Of a DNA stretch of 30,449 nucleotides, positions 1 to 9,799 are shown in pieces (positions within the stretch are counted from its first letter, which is position 1; every line of letters starts with the position of its first letter). Origin of the DNA: Gracilaria domingensis (taxonomy: Eukaryota; Rhodophyta; Florideophyceae; Gracilariales; Gracilariaceae). The stretch covers positions 1-30,449 of the forward strand of contig VCMS01000443.1 of assembly GCA_022539475.1 (NCBI GenBank), given 5' to 3'. A program made the translations under genes and the position numbers. A model generated the notes under the pieces. That model was not told where the DNA came from. It saw only the letters and a list, made by a program, of their open reading frames with translations, and searched no databases.

Positions 1-101
1 GAATACCCTCACGAGAGTGGCGACGACAGACGGTACGGTAAAGCCACACTGTGTCGTGCCAAGAACGGCCGGCACCGGTATGCAGCGCAGCAGTACCTGT
101 A

Positions 102-583
102 TGACAAGGGCAAAAACGAACAAACACGCACACAAAATAAACACGCAATAGCGGTAGTGTTGTTAGAGATGCCGCGAGGCGGATAACAACTCCTTCACAA
201 GGGCAAGCTCTCCGCAAGAAGTTTACTACACACTCAGGGTGGAAAGTTAGAGTCGAACACTCGGTTGTTCCGTTTACTTTCCCAGCACTGGGTGCAGCTC
301 AACCTATTAAGTACTGCAGTAGGTTGGCCGACTGTCAGTGTGGTACAGCAGATATGCTACAAATATCTACTTCAAATACCCCAATGAATGGGTGCAAACC
401 TCCCACACGTGTGTGACTCAGCGGCTAGGCCGTGCACCTCATAACACTAATTCCAATATTAAGTATACCCAAGAATGGGCTGATCTCACCAGTTATTCAT
501 ACCGTGTGCCACCACCTCCCGGCATCGCCGCGCATATTATGAATCGCATCAGCGACGGAGTTCCGCAATCGCGTTGCACTACA
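102..583 (-). repeat. 3' LTR of the gypsy element
   Basis: This stretch is a direct repeat of 11645-12127 in the same orientation. On the minus strand it begins TGTAGTGC and ends CA, matching the TG..CA rule for LTRs. The inner edge at 583 is firm, because the polypurine tract follows and the two copies diverge sharply there. The other edge is less certain: weak similarity between 1-101 and about 11569-11644 suggests that the true LTR could be longer and run off the window. Confidence 0.88.
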
Positions 584-2449
584 TTTCCCCCTACTTAGGG
601 TGCGAGACGCCCCCGCGAGCGGTTTCGCTTTCCTCCTCTGGAGTGCCTCTCTCACAGCCGTCTTCCGCTGGCGTTCCGTTTCCGCAACCGGTCAATCCGG
701 GATTTCACACGGCGCCTCTTCCCCAGATGGGTTGTCAACTTCGGCCCCAGGCGTCTGTACCGCAGTGGGACTGGATCGCTCCTGCTGTCCCGGTCCAACC
801 GGTAGTCAACCCGCATGCGGGCGCGTGGGCGTCGTATGACGAACTCGACAATGTCGACCCTCGCAGCAATCCCACACCGTTCTTACGGGCTCCGTGGTTT
901 CATCCGCAAAGCGTGACCAATCGTTCCCTCGTCGCGGCGTATGCCGATGGCAGTGGTCACCTCCCAGGAGGCGTGCACGTCTGGATGACGGTGACGTTCG
1001 ACTGGCATTACCGGATTACCGTGCCTACCAACGCGCTCGTCCACCATCGTGGTCAGTAGCACAACTCCGCTCGGGCGTCCATGGTCCGCGTAGCGCACAT
1101 GCGAATGTTTCGCACGTACTCAGAGCGCCCGATTCCGGTGAACTTCCGTTTCGACGTGGCTTCTTCCGAACACTCGGCAAATCCAATATGGAGAAAATCT
1201 TGCACGGCTCGCCGGTGTGGTGGAGCGTTACCAGAACGTCCCCGTTCACCAGGATCTCTTGTGCTGGACCTGTCCGCTCCTGCGTGCAGAATTTCGATAC
1301 CTCCCACGCGTGCCGCGGTCCAACTACCTTCAAACAATGATCCGTCCCGAATGACGTGCCCGCTCCCTATGGGTACCTTATCCCGTATCAAAACACGGAG
1401 TCAAACCGGATTCGTCCGCGCCAAATGCGTGGGAGATATGTTCCTCTCCCCTTTGTGTGGGTGTCGGTGGAGGTCTGCCGTGGTTTTACGTGGAACTCAC
1501 CCCCTGTCTCACGTATGTGGGTAGTAGGCTCGTGACCAACCCGTTTACGGGATAGTGGAGCGTCGTCCTCACGGAGTGGGCGGCGCAAACACGGTGTATC
1601 TCCTCAACGAGGTGTATGACCAGTATCGACTGTGATTCATTCCCCCGCGCTTGCGGCAACTCATCCAAGCTTGGATCTCACTATCCCGCTTGGCGGTAAT
1701 GGAAACTTCTCGGAAGTCATGTGCCTCTTGCGAGTGATTGATGGAGTCGACTGGAGCCAGGTTCCTCTTTCGCAAAGCGCGCGGGACGAAGGCGATTCCG
1801 CTATTGATCGTTCTCCGGGTCGCAGGTCCCACTGTCGGGTGATTACGTCTATTACGACCCCTGGACACGGGTGCCGATTACCAAGCCGAGGCGAACTTCT
1901 TCGGAATGCCGAGCGAGTCATCCCTCCGGGGCACCCTACCGGCTTCATCATAACTGATGAGTTCTTCCACCCTGTTGGGGACCAGAACATCATGGTTGAC
2001 GACGCTTCCGATGACGGTGACGAGTACGCGACGACGACTTCGCGGCAGCTCCGGTGGAGGGACAGTACCTGCTTCAGCAGTGCCAGGTCCCCAAGCGGTT
2101 GCTAACGCGGCCTTCCCGAGCCCGTGAATGTTCCTTCTGCGCCTCAAGCGGTTCCTGGGCTCGCAGTAGCTCCGGTGCCTACGCCTGTGGCGGCTCCAAC
2201 TCCAGCGGAGACTGTTTCTTCGCCGCGATGGGCGGCTCGGCTACGCCGAACGAAGCCGCGAACGCGGACTGTCCAACGAAGCACGGGCTGCCGTGATTGC
2301 TCAATTCCTCAGCGAGGCTGGTCTTTCCAACGCGGCATCTGGCGACGTCTCGCAGATGCGCGACGCACTGGTAGGCAGCTTGCGAGCGCGGAGGACCAGC
2401 AGGAATCGAGTAGCTCGTGCAGCTTCCGTCCAACAATTTCTTCCTAGCT
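574..2449 (+). pseudogene. Degenerate antisense ORF between pol and 3' LTR, function unknown
   Basis: Blocks with protein-like composition tile this stretch on the strand opposite to gag-pol, switching frame several times. They are 574-1059 (frame of 574, first ATG at 727, Pro/Ser/Val-rich start, then aromatic-rich), 894-1535 with one TGA at 1338, 1543-1635 (ends NEVYDQYRL), about 1832-1920 (contains GDYVYYDPWTRV), about 1911-2040 (contains ITDEFFHPVGDQ) and 2120-2449 (Pro/Ala-rich, then Arg-rich, ending VQQFLPS before TGA). Together they would make a protein of about 600 residues with an arginine-rich C-terminus. I recognise no family. Additional antisense ORFs in this position are known from some plant Ty3/gypsy families (Grande, Retand type). 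Whether this one is related cannot be judged here. That it was once coding is inferred from composition, not from homology. Confidence 0.5.
584..595 (-). other. Polypurine tract (plus-strand DNA priming site)
   Basis: On the minus strand the twelve bases next to the 3' LTR read AGTAGGGGGAAA, directly followed by the LTR start TGTAGTG. A purine run at this place is the standard primer for second-strand synthesis in LTR retroelements. It independently fixes the element's orientation and the inner LTR boundary. Confidence 0.85.
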
Positions 2450-2898
2450 GATACCCAATAACTTGGCCGTTATGTGCTCGACTAGCGAGCCACAACCTAG
2501 TAACAACGACCAGTAAAACTGTGAACTTCTCTTGATCTCAAGACGTCTTCCCTTCTGCCAAGGTGTATACTTCTTAACTTCTCCCTTTCGGGGTGATTTT
2601 CCTCTTACGAGTGCTTCTTTCTTACGAGTTCATTTTCTCTTCATAGAGTCTTCTTCCTCTTACGAGTTCATCTTCTTTTCATAGAGTCTTCTTCCTCTTA
2701 CGAGTGGTTTTTAACTTCTCCTCTTTCTGAGGACATAATGTTCGAACTTCAACTTCCTCTTCACAGAGTGTTCTTCGCCACGCGAGTAGCGGTACAGTAC
2801 TTCTCTGGGGATTGTCACAGCGTCTCTCGAGAGATGATTGTGGTCGTAGAACCATCCGTGCGCGGTAGGCGATAAACATCCGTCTCCAGCGATGTGTG
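2450..2898. other. Non-coding spacer of the gypsy element
   Basis: This spacer lies between the end of the chromodomain reading frame and the end of the antisense ORF, so the two opposed reading frames converge on it. It is strongly pyrimidine-rich on the plus strand (purine-rich in element sense) and holds a short tandem repeat. I see no convincing gene. It may hold polyadenylation signals for both strands, but that is inference. Confidence 0.5.
2622..2697. repeat. 38-bp tandem repeat, two copies
   Basis: Two copies of a 38-bp unit start TTACGAGTTCAT at 2622 and 2660, and a third partial start TTACGAG lies at 2698. Each unit also contains TCATAGAGTCTTCTTCCTC. Related TTACGAGTG fragments precede the array near 2605. 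The unit is almost pure pyrimidine plus the ACGAG/ATAGAG words. Confidence 0.8.
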
Positions 2899-3105
2899 TT
2901 AACCGACCATTGCCTGGTGTAGGTTAGCCGGCAACGCCGTGTTAGTACGACGGTGGTACTGCACGATCTTCGATCGGGGTAGGTGCTCCACGCGCTCGTC
3001 AGAGTCCCGCGACGGCGGATAGCCATACCAGCGTACCTGGTACTGAACATACCCCTTCGGGTTCCAACTGTGTCCTACAATGTCGTCTACGACGAACTTT
3101 TCGAG
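2899..3105 (-). pseudogene. Pol C-terminal chromodomain
   Basis: Read on the minus strand from 3105 to the TAA at 2899-2901, this gives 68 codons that fit a chromodomain. The pattern is EKFVVDDIV, then a loop, QYQVRWYGYP, an acidic stretch, HLPRSKIVQYHRR and a short tail. It follows the family plan (E-x-[YF]-x-V-E-x-I-L, then Y-x-V-x-W-x-G-Y, then a C-terminal helix). In chromoviruses this domain directs integration to particular chromatin. One frame change separates it from the preceding tail block, which is in the main pol frame. It sits about 500 codons beyond the integrase GPY/F motif, whereas in typical chromoviruses it follows almost directly. Confidence 0.75.
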
Positions 3106-4142
3106 TATACGCCCCGCTCGAGCTCTTCCTGCGAAGGGTCGTCAGCGCGCTGCGGCGGTGCCGTAACATCGTCACTAGCGGTGCTGCGAGTTTCTCCTGA
3201 CGTCTTCGGCGGTAGACTTGTTCTCTGCTGAGTGTTTGCTTCCCGTTTCCGGGCTTCTTCAAGAAGCTTCGCCGCCTTGGCGGGTCCGCGAATGGCTAGT
3301 TTTCGTTCTGACGGTGAAGGCGCACGGGAGGCGGATTGTTCACCACGGCACGTGCCGGTTCACCTGACGGCACGCGATGCTTCGCGGTGGTTGCACTGCC
3401 AAGCGCTGTGATTGGCCCCTTGTGTGACGCGCGTTGCGCGCCACGTGATTTGTGGTGCACAAGCGCTCCAGCGGTCGCAGTGTGCTTCATCCCTAAATCA
3501 GGGCTGTAATCCGTATCTCCGACGAGCGGTGCGCCGTTATGACTTCGTGAAACGTCACGACGTGCGACTTGCGACTGCCCCATGGCTGGGTGTAACGGCA
3601 TACAACCATCACCCCAACCAGGGTGCTTGTTCTCCGCTTCAGCGAGCGTCTTCTCTTCTTCCTGCTCTGCAGTGTCAAGGATACCGGGATCTGCCGTGAC
3701 TTCCTTTGTGCGCGCCTGTGAAGGCGGTGGACGGCGGTCGTCAGCGACGGTTTGCGGCGACTGCGCATCCGGAGAACTCCGTGATACAGTATCCAGCTTC
3801 GCTGTCGCCTTGCTCTGCCAGAATTCCGGTGTTCTTGATCAACTTCCGGCCTTGCCGATGGAACTCCGCGAACGAGAGAATGCTCCGCGTCCTGCGTCCG
3901 TGCGACGGTGGGCGCGTGTTCCTGCGACAATTCCCCGTATGGGTGAGCATCACCAGTATCCTGGGACAACCTCGAGTCCGTTCGTTGCGTGCGGTGTCGT
4001 TCTGAAAGGTCGCAATCCCTCTTGGAAGGTTGTATATCCTCTACAGAGTTATGCGCGACAGCGGCCGACGGCTGCGCTTCATTCGCGATTTCCACACGCG
4101 ACAGCGGGTAATCCTTCCCACTGACAGTGGTGTCCGTAGCAA
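3106..4142 (-). pseudogene. Pol tail linking integrase to chromodomain, low complexity
   Basis: Blocks rich in Ser, Thr, Pro, Glu, Gln, Lys and Arg continue on the minus strand in changing frames. One runs about 4140-3830 (contains GKDYPLSRVEIAN), one about 3830-3296 (contains DPGILDTAEQEEEKTLAEAE), and one about 3300-3105, back in the main pol frame (contains AKAAKLLEEARKRE and ADDPSQEELERG). Composition looks like an intrinsically disordered linker with short coiled-coil stretches. I know of no domain here. At least two frame changes and the TAG at 4143-4145 interrupt it. Confidence 0.55.
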
Positions 4143-5120
4143 CTACGTCTTCGACGGTGTCCTGAGGCGACTCTGCCTCTTCTTCACTACTTTCCCATGA
4201 ACCACGTGCTGTGACGGTAGCGACACCGGTGACTTACTCTTCGTGACAACGCGTGATCCCCCCTCCCCCTCCTTAGGTGGAGCGCTATGGGGAGCAGTCA
4301 TCACGTCTGGTGATGGTGTAATAGACGCTGTGAAACGCGCTTTCACCAGCGGTGTATGTTCCGATGCCTCGGTTTGCAAGATATAAGCGGTATATCTGCG
4401 AGACCCCGTGTTGGGTGACGAAGCCCCACAGGGAATGTAGTGGTTCTGCGACGAGGTTCCTCGGTTCTCTGCCTGTCTATCTTCTTGCTGGGCATTCGAA
4501 ACGACTTCCGTATGAACGGTCGTTCGCTGCACCACGCGATCGCGGGAAAAACGCTCATGAGCGTCACCAACTTCCAGTACGACTGTGTCCTGATTTACGC
4601 TGATAACGCGGTATGGACCATGGGCGATGGGTGAAAACTTGTGACGCCTCTCTTTTTCCGAGTTATAATATTCTTTCCTGACAAAGGGCTAGGTCTCCCG
4701 CCTTCAGTGGCGGTAGCGGTCTTCGCACCCGAGCGTCAAAGTTCGGCTTGTAAGCGTGTTGTGCTTTCGCCATTGACGACCTGGCGACAGGTACCATTGC
4801 TGACAACCACTGCTTCCATTGCAGGTTATTATCCCGCACGGACGGGAACGTATCCAGCTTAGCTGAGGGCTCAAAAGCAACTGGCGGGGTGTCCGTGAGA
4901 GCACGAGCTCAAACGGCGACAACCCAGTTATCCTGTGAACCTGCGTATTGTAAGCGTACGTCACTGTGTCCGTGTAGAGATCCCAAGTCTTTGGGTGATC
5001 CACAGTATAGGCCCGCAACGCGGAAAGTTTCGTCCGGTTAAACCGTTCGACTTGCCCATTGCATTGGGGGTGATACGTCGTCGTGAAGAGGTTCTTCACG
5101 TCGAGTATCCGGCAGGTATC
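4143..5120 (-). pseudogene. Integrase C-terminal half with GPY/F module
   Basis: This continues the pol frame directly after the TAG at 5121-5123. The catalytic glutamate region TTTYHPQ..NGQVERFN is followed by the family pattern AYNTQVHRITGLSPFEL. Near 4860 the frame slips by one base and near 4690 it slips back. Within that interval the alternative frame gives KQWLSAMVPVARSSMAKAQ and KAGDLAL, as expected for the integrase C-terminal domain. The GPYRV motif lies at 4605-4619, followed by VLEVGDAHERFSRDRV, the usual SH3-like end. The block ends at the TAG at 4143. Confidence 0.8.
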
Positions 5121-7349
5121 CTAGAAGAATTTTGCAATGAACTGTGGCCCATTGTCCGAAAGGAGGTTAACCGGCGGACCGTAGACCATTACCCAGTGGC
5201 CAACGAATGCCTCCGCAACGGTGCGCGCTGTTATATTCTTCAACGGAACTGTCCGGACTAACTTTGAGAATCTGTCCGTAATAACGAGTAAGAACCGATT
5301 ACCTCGGGAAGTGCGCAAGAACTCACCGAGTATGTCGATGGCAATAAACTCCAACGGCGCCCTTGCTGAAAATAACGTTAGTTTCTTTGCATGACGACGC
5401 TGCTTCACTCGCTCGCGAGCACAATGTGTACACGCTTTCACGGTGGTGTAGCAGTCCAAAGCTAACGCGGGCCAGTAGAAATCCCGACGCAGTGTCGTGT
5501 ATAACCGCTTAGCGCGCGGATGCGCAGCCATCCGCGACTGATGCGAGAGGTGCAGTACCTTTGTTTGCAAGGAGTGAGGAACCACAATCTGTGGGTTAGA
5601 CCTAACTACTCTGACGAGGTAGCCTTGTGGGTTTACCCTAAAGGGAATCTTCGCACCGCCATTAATCTGGGCGCGTATCCTCGAACAGAATGGGTCAGTC
5701 TGTTGTTCTCTCACCATCTCCTCTGGAGAAATGGGGACGAATGTACCGGATTCCAGATCTTCACCGTCTGCGAAGAGCAAATCATCACAAATATCGTCCG
5801 ACACAATGTCGTAGTCCTCATCGCCCTCCTCAATGAGGAAACAGGGGATATCTTCATCATCGTCATCGACGGGTAAGGCTTCGCCTTCCGTTCCCAAACG
5901 TGAAAGGGCATCCGCTTGTGCGTTGAGCGAACCCTTCTGGTAGGTGACTTCATAATCAAATCCGGCAAGCCGAAGACTCCATCGCATTAAGCTTCCAGAA
6001 GGTTCTGTGACTGACATTAACCAACGCAATGCGGAATGATCCGTATTGACGGTAACGTGTACACCCACAAGATATGGTCGTAACGTCTGCAAGGCCCATA
6101 CCATGGCGAGACACTCTTTCTCGGATACCGAGTAATTGCGTTCATGCACATTGAGCGTGCGTGACCAATATCCGATTGGTTTGCGTTCCCCTTCGGGCGT
6201 GGTCTGAAAGAGTGCGCAGCCAATCTGGTAATCACTCGAGTCCGTATCCACGGTGTACGGCAACCCGTTCCTCGGTAGTGCCAACACGGGTGCGGTAGTA
6301 ACAGCCTCTTTAAGAGAGTTGAAAGCCTCCACTTGCGTGGGGGTAAGTAGTCCCAATTTGGGCGGTTGTCCCTTCTTCAGGAGTTCGTTGAGCGGTCCCG
6401 CGATCTTCGCGAAGCGAGAAATGAACCGTCTATAGACGTTGCAAAGCCCCGGAACGGAGCGTAGCTCCGTCTGTGTAGTAGGGTGCTTCGCCTCTTTGAG
6501 GGACTTCACGCGAGCTTCCTCGATCAGCAGCTCTCCTGGACGTATGACATGGCCCAGGTACTTCACTGAGTCAGTGAAAAACTCACACTTCCTCAACTTG
6601 AGTGTGATTCCTGCATCCCGCAAAGCGGTCATTATCTCCCGAACATGTTCAAGGTGATCATCCAAGCTGTTGGAAAACACGAAAATGTCATCGAGGTATA
6701 CTAAGCAACTCCGCCATTTGAAGCGAGCTAACAAAATGTCCAAAGCACGCTGAAACGTAGCGGGGGCGTTCGTTAATCCGAATGGAATACGCTTAAAGTG
6801 GTATACTCCTGAATGACAGGTAAACGCGGTCTTGTCACGGTCTTCTGGTCTAACTGGTACTTGCCAGTAACCCCAGTTTGCATCCAAAGTAGAGAACACA
6901 GTAGCATCGCCAAGCGAATCGATAAACTCGTCCATACGAGGTATGGGGTACACGTCTTTGACGGTGACATCGTTCAAGCGACGATAGTCGATACAAAAGT
7001 GCCAGGACCCATCGGGTTTCGGAGCCAGTACAACTAGAGATGCCCACGGCGACTGAGCGGGTTCTATCACGCCAGCGAGGTGCATTTTGTTGATCTGAAA
7101 CTCTTCCTCTTCCCGTGCTTTCGGGCCTGCCCTGTAAGGGTGCTGAGCAATCGGCTTGGTTTGCGGTAGGAGGTCAATCCGGTGTTCCGTGGTTGAAACA
7201 TCTCCGAGGGAACCATCCCACATTGGTGTAAACTGTCGCAACATGTTGCGCAACTTTTCTCGGTGTGAAACCGGTGCATGACCTAGATTCAATTCTTCTA
7301 ACTTCTTGATAGGGTCAATCTTGTCATAACTCGTAAGAACGGCTCTAAC
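5121..7349 (-). pseudogene. Gypsy pol: reverse transcriptase, RNase H, integrase core
   Basis: This open block between TAA 7350-7352 and TAG 5121-5123 encodes the core of pol. RT: SPWASLVVLAPKPDG, CIDYRRLN, FSTLDANWGYWQV, PFGLTNAPATFQR and the catalytic YLDD at 6687-6698. RNase H: TVDTDSSDYQIGCALF, then SEKECLAMVWAL, TDHSALRW and QADALSR. After an acidic spacer comes integrase with a zinc finger (HLSHQSRMAAH..CTHCAR), the first catalytic Asp in AIDILGEF and the second in LLSDNGPQF. The catalytic motifs look intact, so the decay is in the flanking stops and the protease. The sequence is one continuous frame with the protease block (8411) and with the integrase end past the TAG. Confidence 0.95.
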
Positions 7350-7760
7350 TTACAATTCTTTCGTGTGTTCAACCGTCGGAGACGGGTCTGGTGCAGACGA
7401 GCGCGACGGGTCTCGCTCCCCCTCCTTAGGGTAAAGCACATCAGTGCGTTCTTCAGCAATCCCGAGCATCTTGGCGGCAGTCACCTTTGTGGGGATCAAT
7501 GCCGTAGGGTGCGGTAAGACAGTACCAATTACTTGGTTCTTCACCAGATACTGGGGCTTCTTGCCAAAGTTGGCCAACATAACCCGAAAGGGGTGCTCGC
7601 TGTTGATTTGAACAACTCCGTTAGCCAACGCGACCTGATATTTCTCGTATAACGAGTTCAATGGTTGAACAGCCCGCAAACCACGCGGAGCAGTTCTACC
7701 ATCAACATAAACCTGGGATTTCGGCGGAATAGAAATATCACGCGCTCCGCGGAGCTTCGG
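7350..7760 (-). pseudogene. Pol linker between protease and reverse transcriptase
   Basis: This is the same frame as protease and RT, bounded by in-frame TAG 7761-7763 and TAA 7350-7352. It shows the usual post-protease pattern of gypsy polyproteins: IPPKSQVYVDGR followed by LANGVVQINSEHPFRVMLANFGKKP and a valine-rich strand (QVIGTVLP). The two stops on either side interrupt what would otherwise be a continuous pol. Confidence 0.8.
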
Positions 7761-8411
7761 CTACTTCTTCGGGGGTGAGGAATCCTGTAGAGGAGCGGGT
7801 AGTGGTACCAGCTTATCCGACCCTCGGCGTAATGAGCGACGAACAATCGGTACAACCGAACCATCTACCATTTCCACTTCAAGCGCACGCGGTCGTATGG
7901 CTTCGACATATCTGTCGCAGAAGTCACACCCTAGAATGACAGGGGCAGCGAGCGTCTTGCTGAAGATGAATTCCACCTGCTCGATGCAGTTACCAATCCT
8001 GACAATCAGTGAGACCATTCCAGCCGTTTGTAACGGGTTATTATTCGCATCTGCCACGTCCATGACGGGTCCTTGACGAACGCGACAACGGATTTCCGGC
8101 GGTAGCAACGATTCAACAATAAAGTTGGGGCCTGCACCTGTATTCAGGATGGACAAGTGACGCACCAAATATTGGGTGGATAGGCCAAGGTCAGCAAAGA
8201 TCTTAAAGTTTCGCTTGGCCATTACCATGACTCGATCCGGGATCCGGTTGTTCCTGAACCGTATCCACGGGCGACGCAACACCCCAATGGTGGTAGAGTC
8301 CACGTCTAAGACGGTCTGTTTCCTCGAAAGGATTCTGACCAGGGAGCGAGGCGGTGACGCCTCGGGCGCCCTAGACCTCAGCTCGGGGGCCTCTTCATTG
8401 GAGACTCCCAT
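7761..8411 (-). pseudogene. Gypsy aspartic protease with mutated active site
   Basis: The ATG at 8411 is two bases after the gag stop and lies in the -1 frame. The protein has the retropepsin plan: a flap-strand region, ILNTGAGPNFI around residues 88-98 and VILGCDFCDRY near residue 160. The active site should read D-T/S-G. Here the codon at 8142-8144 is AAT (Asn), one transition away from GAT. Without the Asp the dimeric protease should be inactive. The frame ends at TAG 7761, after which the same frame continues with pol. This is probably entered from gag by frameshifting rather than by initiation at 8411. Confidence 0.85.
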
Positions 8412-8413
8412 AC

Positions 8414-8423
8414 TCAGTTTAAC
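8414..8423 (-). promoter_or_regulatory. Candidate -1 ribosomal frameshift site at gag stop
   Basis: On the minus strand the gag frame ends TTA AAC TGA, preceded by G, giving the heptamer GTTAAAC (8423-8417) directly against the stop. Slipping back one base from TTA-AAC and continuing with CTG AGT ATG enters the pol frame without a break. GTTAAAC is a slippery heptamer documented in an arterivirus, and gag-pol expression by -1 shifting is common in LTR retroelements. A hairpin with a 6-bp stem (GAGGCG/CGCCTC, 8348-8363) lies about 50 nt downstream, farther than the usual 5-9 nt spacer. The site also sits inside a 17-nt near-palindrome (8412-8428). Confidence 0.6.
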
Positions 8424-9799
8424 TGAGTTCCATCCGTTCTAACGGAAACGGTCTCCTGCGCAACAGGGATCTTCACAGATTTCTGTGGAACGGCGGCAGA
8501 ACTACCCGCAGCAGCGGTTGCCGCTACGGCTTGAGCCGGTGAAACATTGACCTGAGTCGGACCGGAGTGCAGTAACGCAGCGAGTTCTGCAGCAGACACC
8601 CTTCGGGGGTACTCAGCTTTCGCACGCAGATATGCGGTTACCGGCACTGGCGCTTGTTCGGCGGGGGTCAGCGCTTCGAAATTTGCCACAACCGTGGGCA
8701 TTTCCCTCATCGAGAGGTTACAGTTCGGAGCTGCATGACCGTGGTTGTAACACGTGAAACACATCAAAGGTGGTCTTCCGGAACTCCGTGGGTCTTGAAA
8801 CTTTACCGTTCGCAGGTCTACCCAACCAGATCGCTGGTAACGACTCCCGGAATAGGGTACTTGAGGACCGGGAACGCGGGGACGGTCTGCGTACAGCAGA
8901 GCATCTTCCGTCTTCGACGAAGCTTCTGAAGTAGAAGGAAACTCCGTAGTCGGGATAGACACGATGTCCGCCTGTGCGAGGTGTAAGTTATCCACATCGT
9001 GGCCAGAAAAGTCCTGCGGTAGCAGTGAAGCTGATGACGACCCTCCTTCGAGGTGCAACGCTTTGGTTGAAACCCTGTATCCGGTACGGGCGCTCAAGGC
9101 GTTTCCCTCCGCCTTCGCGTACTGCACTAACTCCAGATGGGAAGTCTTCTTCCAGTCCTCCCGTCGCTGGGCAACCAGAGTACGAATAGCCGGATTCAAT
9201 CCATTAATAAAGAGTGTACAGCGCTCGTTAGAAGAGTAAACGTTGCCACAATGGAATGCCTTATTCAGGCGTACCGAGTACTCGGTTTCCGACTCCTTCG
9301 GGCGCTGTTTCGTCTCCCGCAACGCGGTAATAGCTTCCTCGATAGAGGTAGTTTTCGCATACGAGCGCAAAAAATATTGCATGGCTTCAGGCCAGCAGGT
9401 AACTCCTCCTTCGGAGGCCCGGGATGAACCTCTTACAGATTTGAACTGATCTTCAGCGAGTCCACGTAGAAAATACGGTAGTGCGACATAAGCTTTTCCC
9501 TCACTGATGCCGAGGATGTCAGCCTCCGCTACAAAGCGTGAAAGGAAGTCAAGCACCAGAATAGGATCCGCCCCAGTGAACAACTGGTTGCGAAAGGTGA
9601 AGGACATGCGCTTGATGCAGTCCTTCACCTTACCCGTGCCACAGGGCGTTCGATTCAAGCTTGAATCTTCCAAAAGGTAATACCGGTAAGATAAAAACCT
9701 TTTGAACAACGGATTCGTCGGTTCTAATTCCCTCAGACATGAGTGCTTCCTACCCAGTTTACGGGTACTGACAACACCATAGTTTGGAGCAAACACCAT
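8414..9799 (-). CDS. Gag (capsid/nucleocapsid) with CCHC zinc knuckle
   Basis: The ORF is 461 codons with an ATG at 9799. The central part has the retrotransposon-gag pattern (EDQFKSVRG, WPEAMQYFLRSYA, LRETKQRPKESETEYSVRLN, LFINGLNPAIRTLVAQRR). Near residue 365 there is one zinc knuckle, CFTCYNHGHAAPNC, that fits C-x2-C-x4-H-x4-C exactly. The C-terminus is Ala/Pro/Val-rich. Gag builds the particle and binds element RNA through the knuckle. The ORF is intact and stands alone in its frame. The coiled-coil ORF 1 kb upstream is in the same frame class but is separated from it by stops. Confidence 0.88.
   Translation of the reverse strand: MVFAPNYGVVSTRKLGRKHSCLRELEPTNPLFKRFLSYRYYLLEDSSLNRTPCGTGKVKDCIKRMSFTFRNQLFTGADPILVLDFLSRFVAEADILGISEGKAYVALPYFLRGLAEDQFKSVRGSSRASEGGVTCWPEAMQYFLRSYAKTTSIEEAITALRETKQRPKESETEYSVRLNKAFHCGNVYSSNERCTLFINGLNPAIRTLVAQRREDWKKTSHLELVQYAKAEGNALSARTGYRVSTKALHLEGGSSSASLLPQDFSGHDVDNLHLAQADIVSIPTTEFPSTSEASSKTEDALLYADRPRVPGPQVPYSGSRYQRSGWVDLRTVKFQDPRSSGRPPLMCFTCYNHGHAAPNCNLSMREMPTVVANFEALTPAEQAPVPVTAYLRAKAEYPRRVSAAELAALLHSGPTQVNVSPAQAVAATAAAGSSAAVPQKSVKIPVAQETVSVRTDGTQLN

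Noticed and set aside
3582..4124. Plus-strand ORF of 180 codons
   Set aside because: It is the complement of the pol tail blocks, which show better continuity with integrase and the chromodomain on the minus strand.
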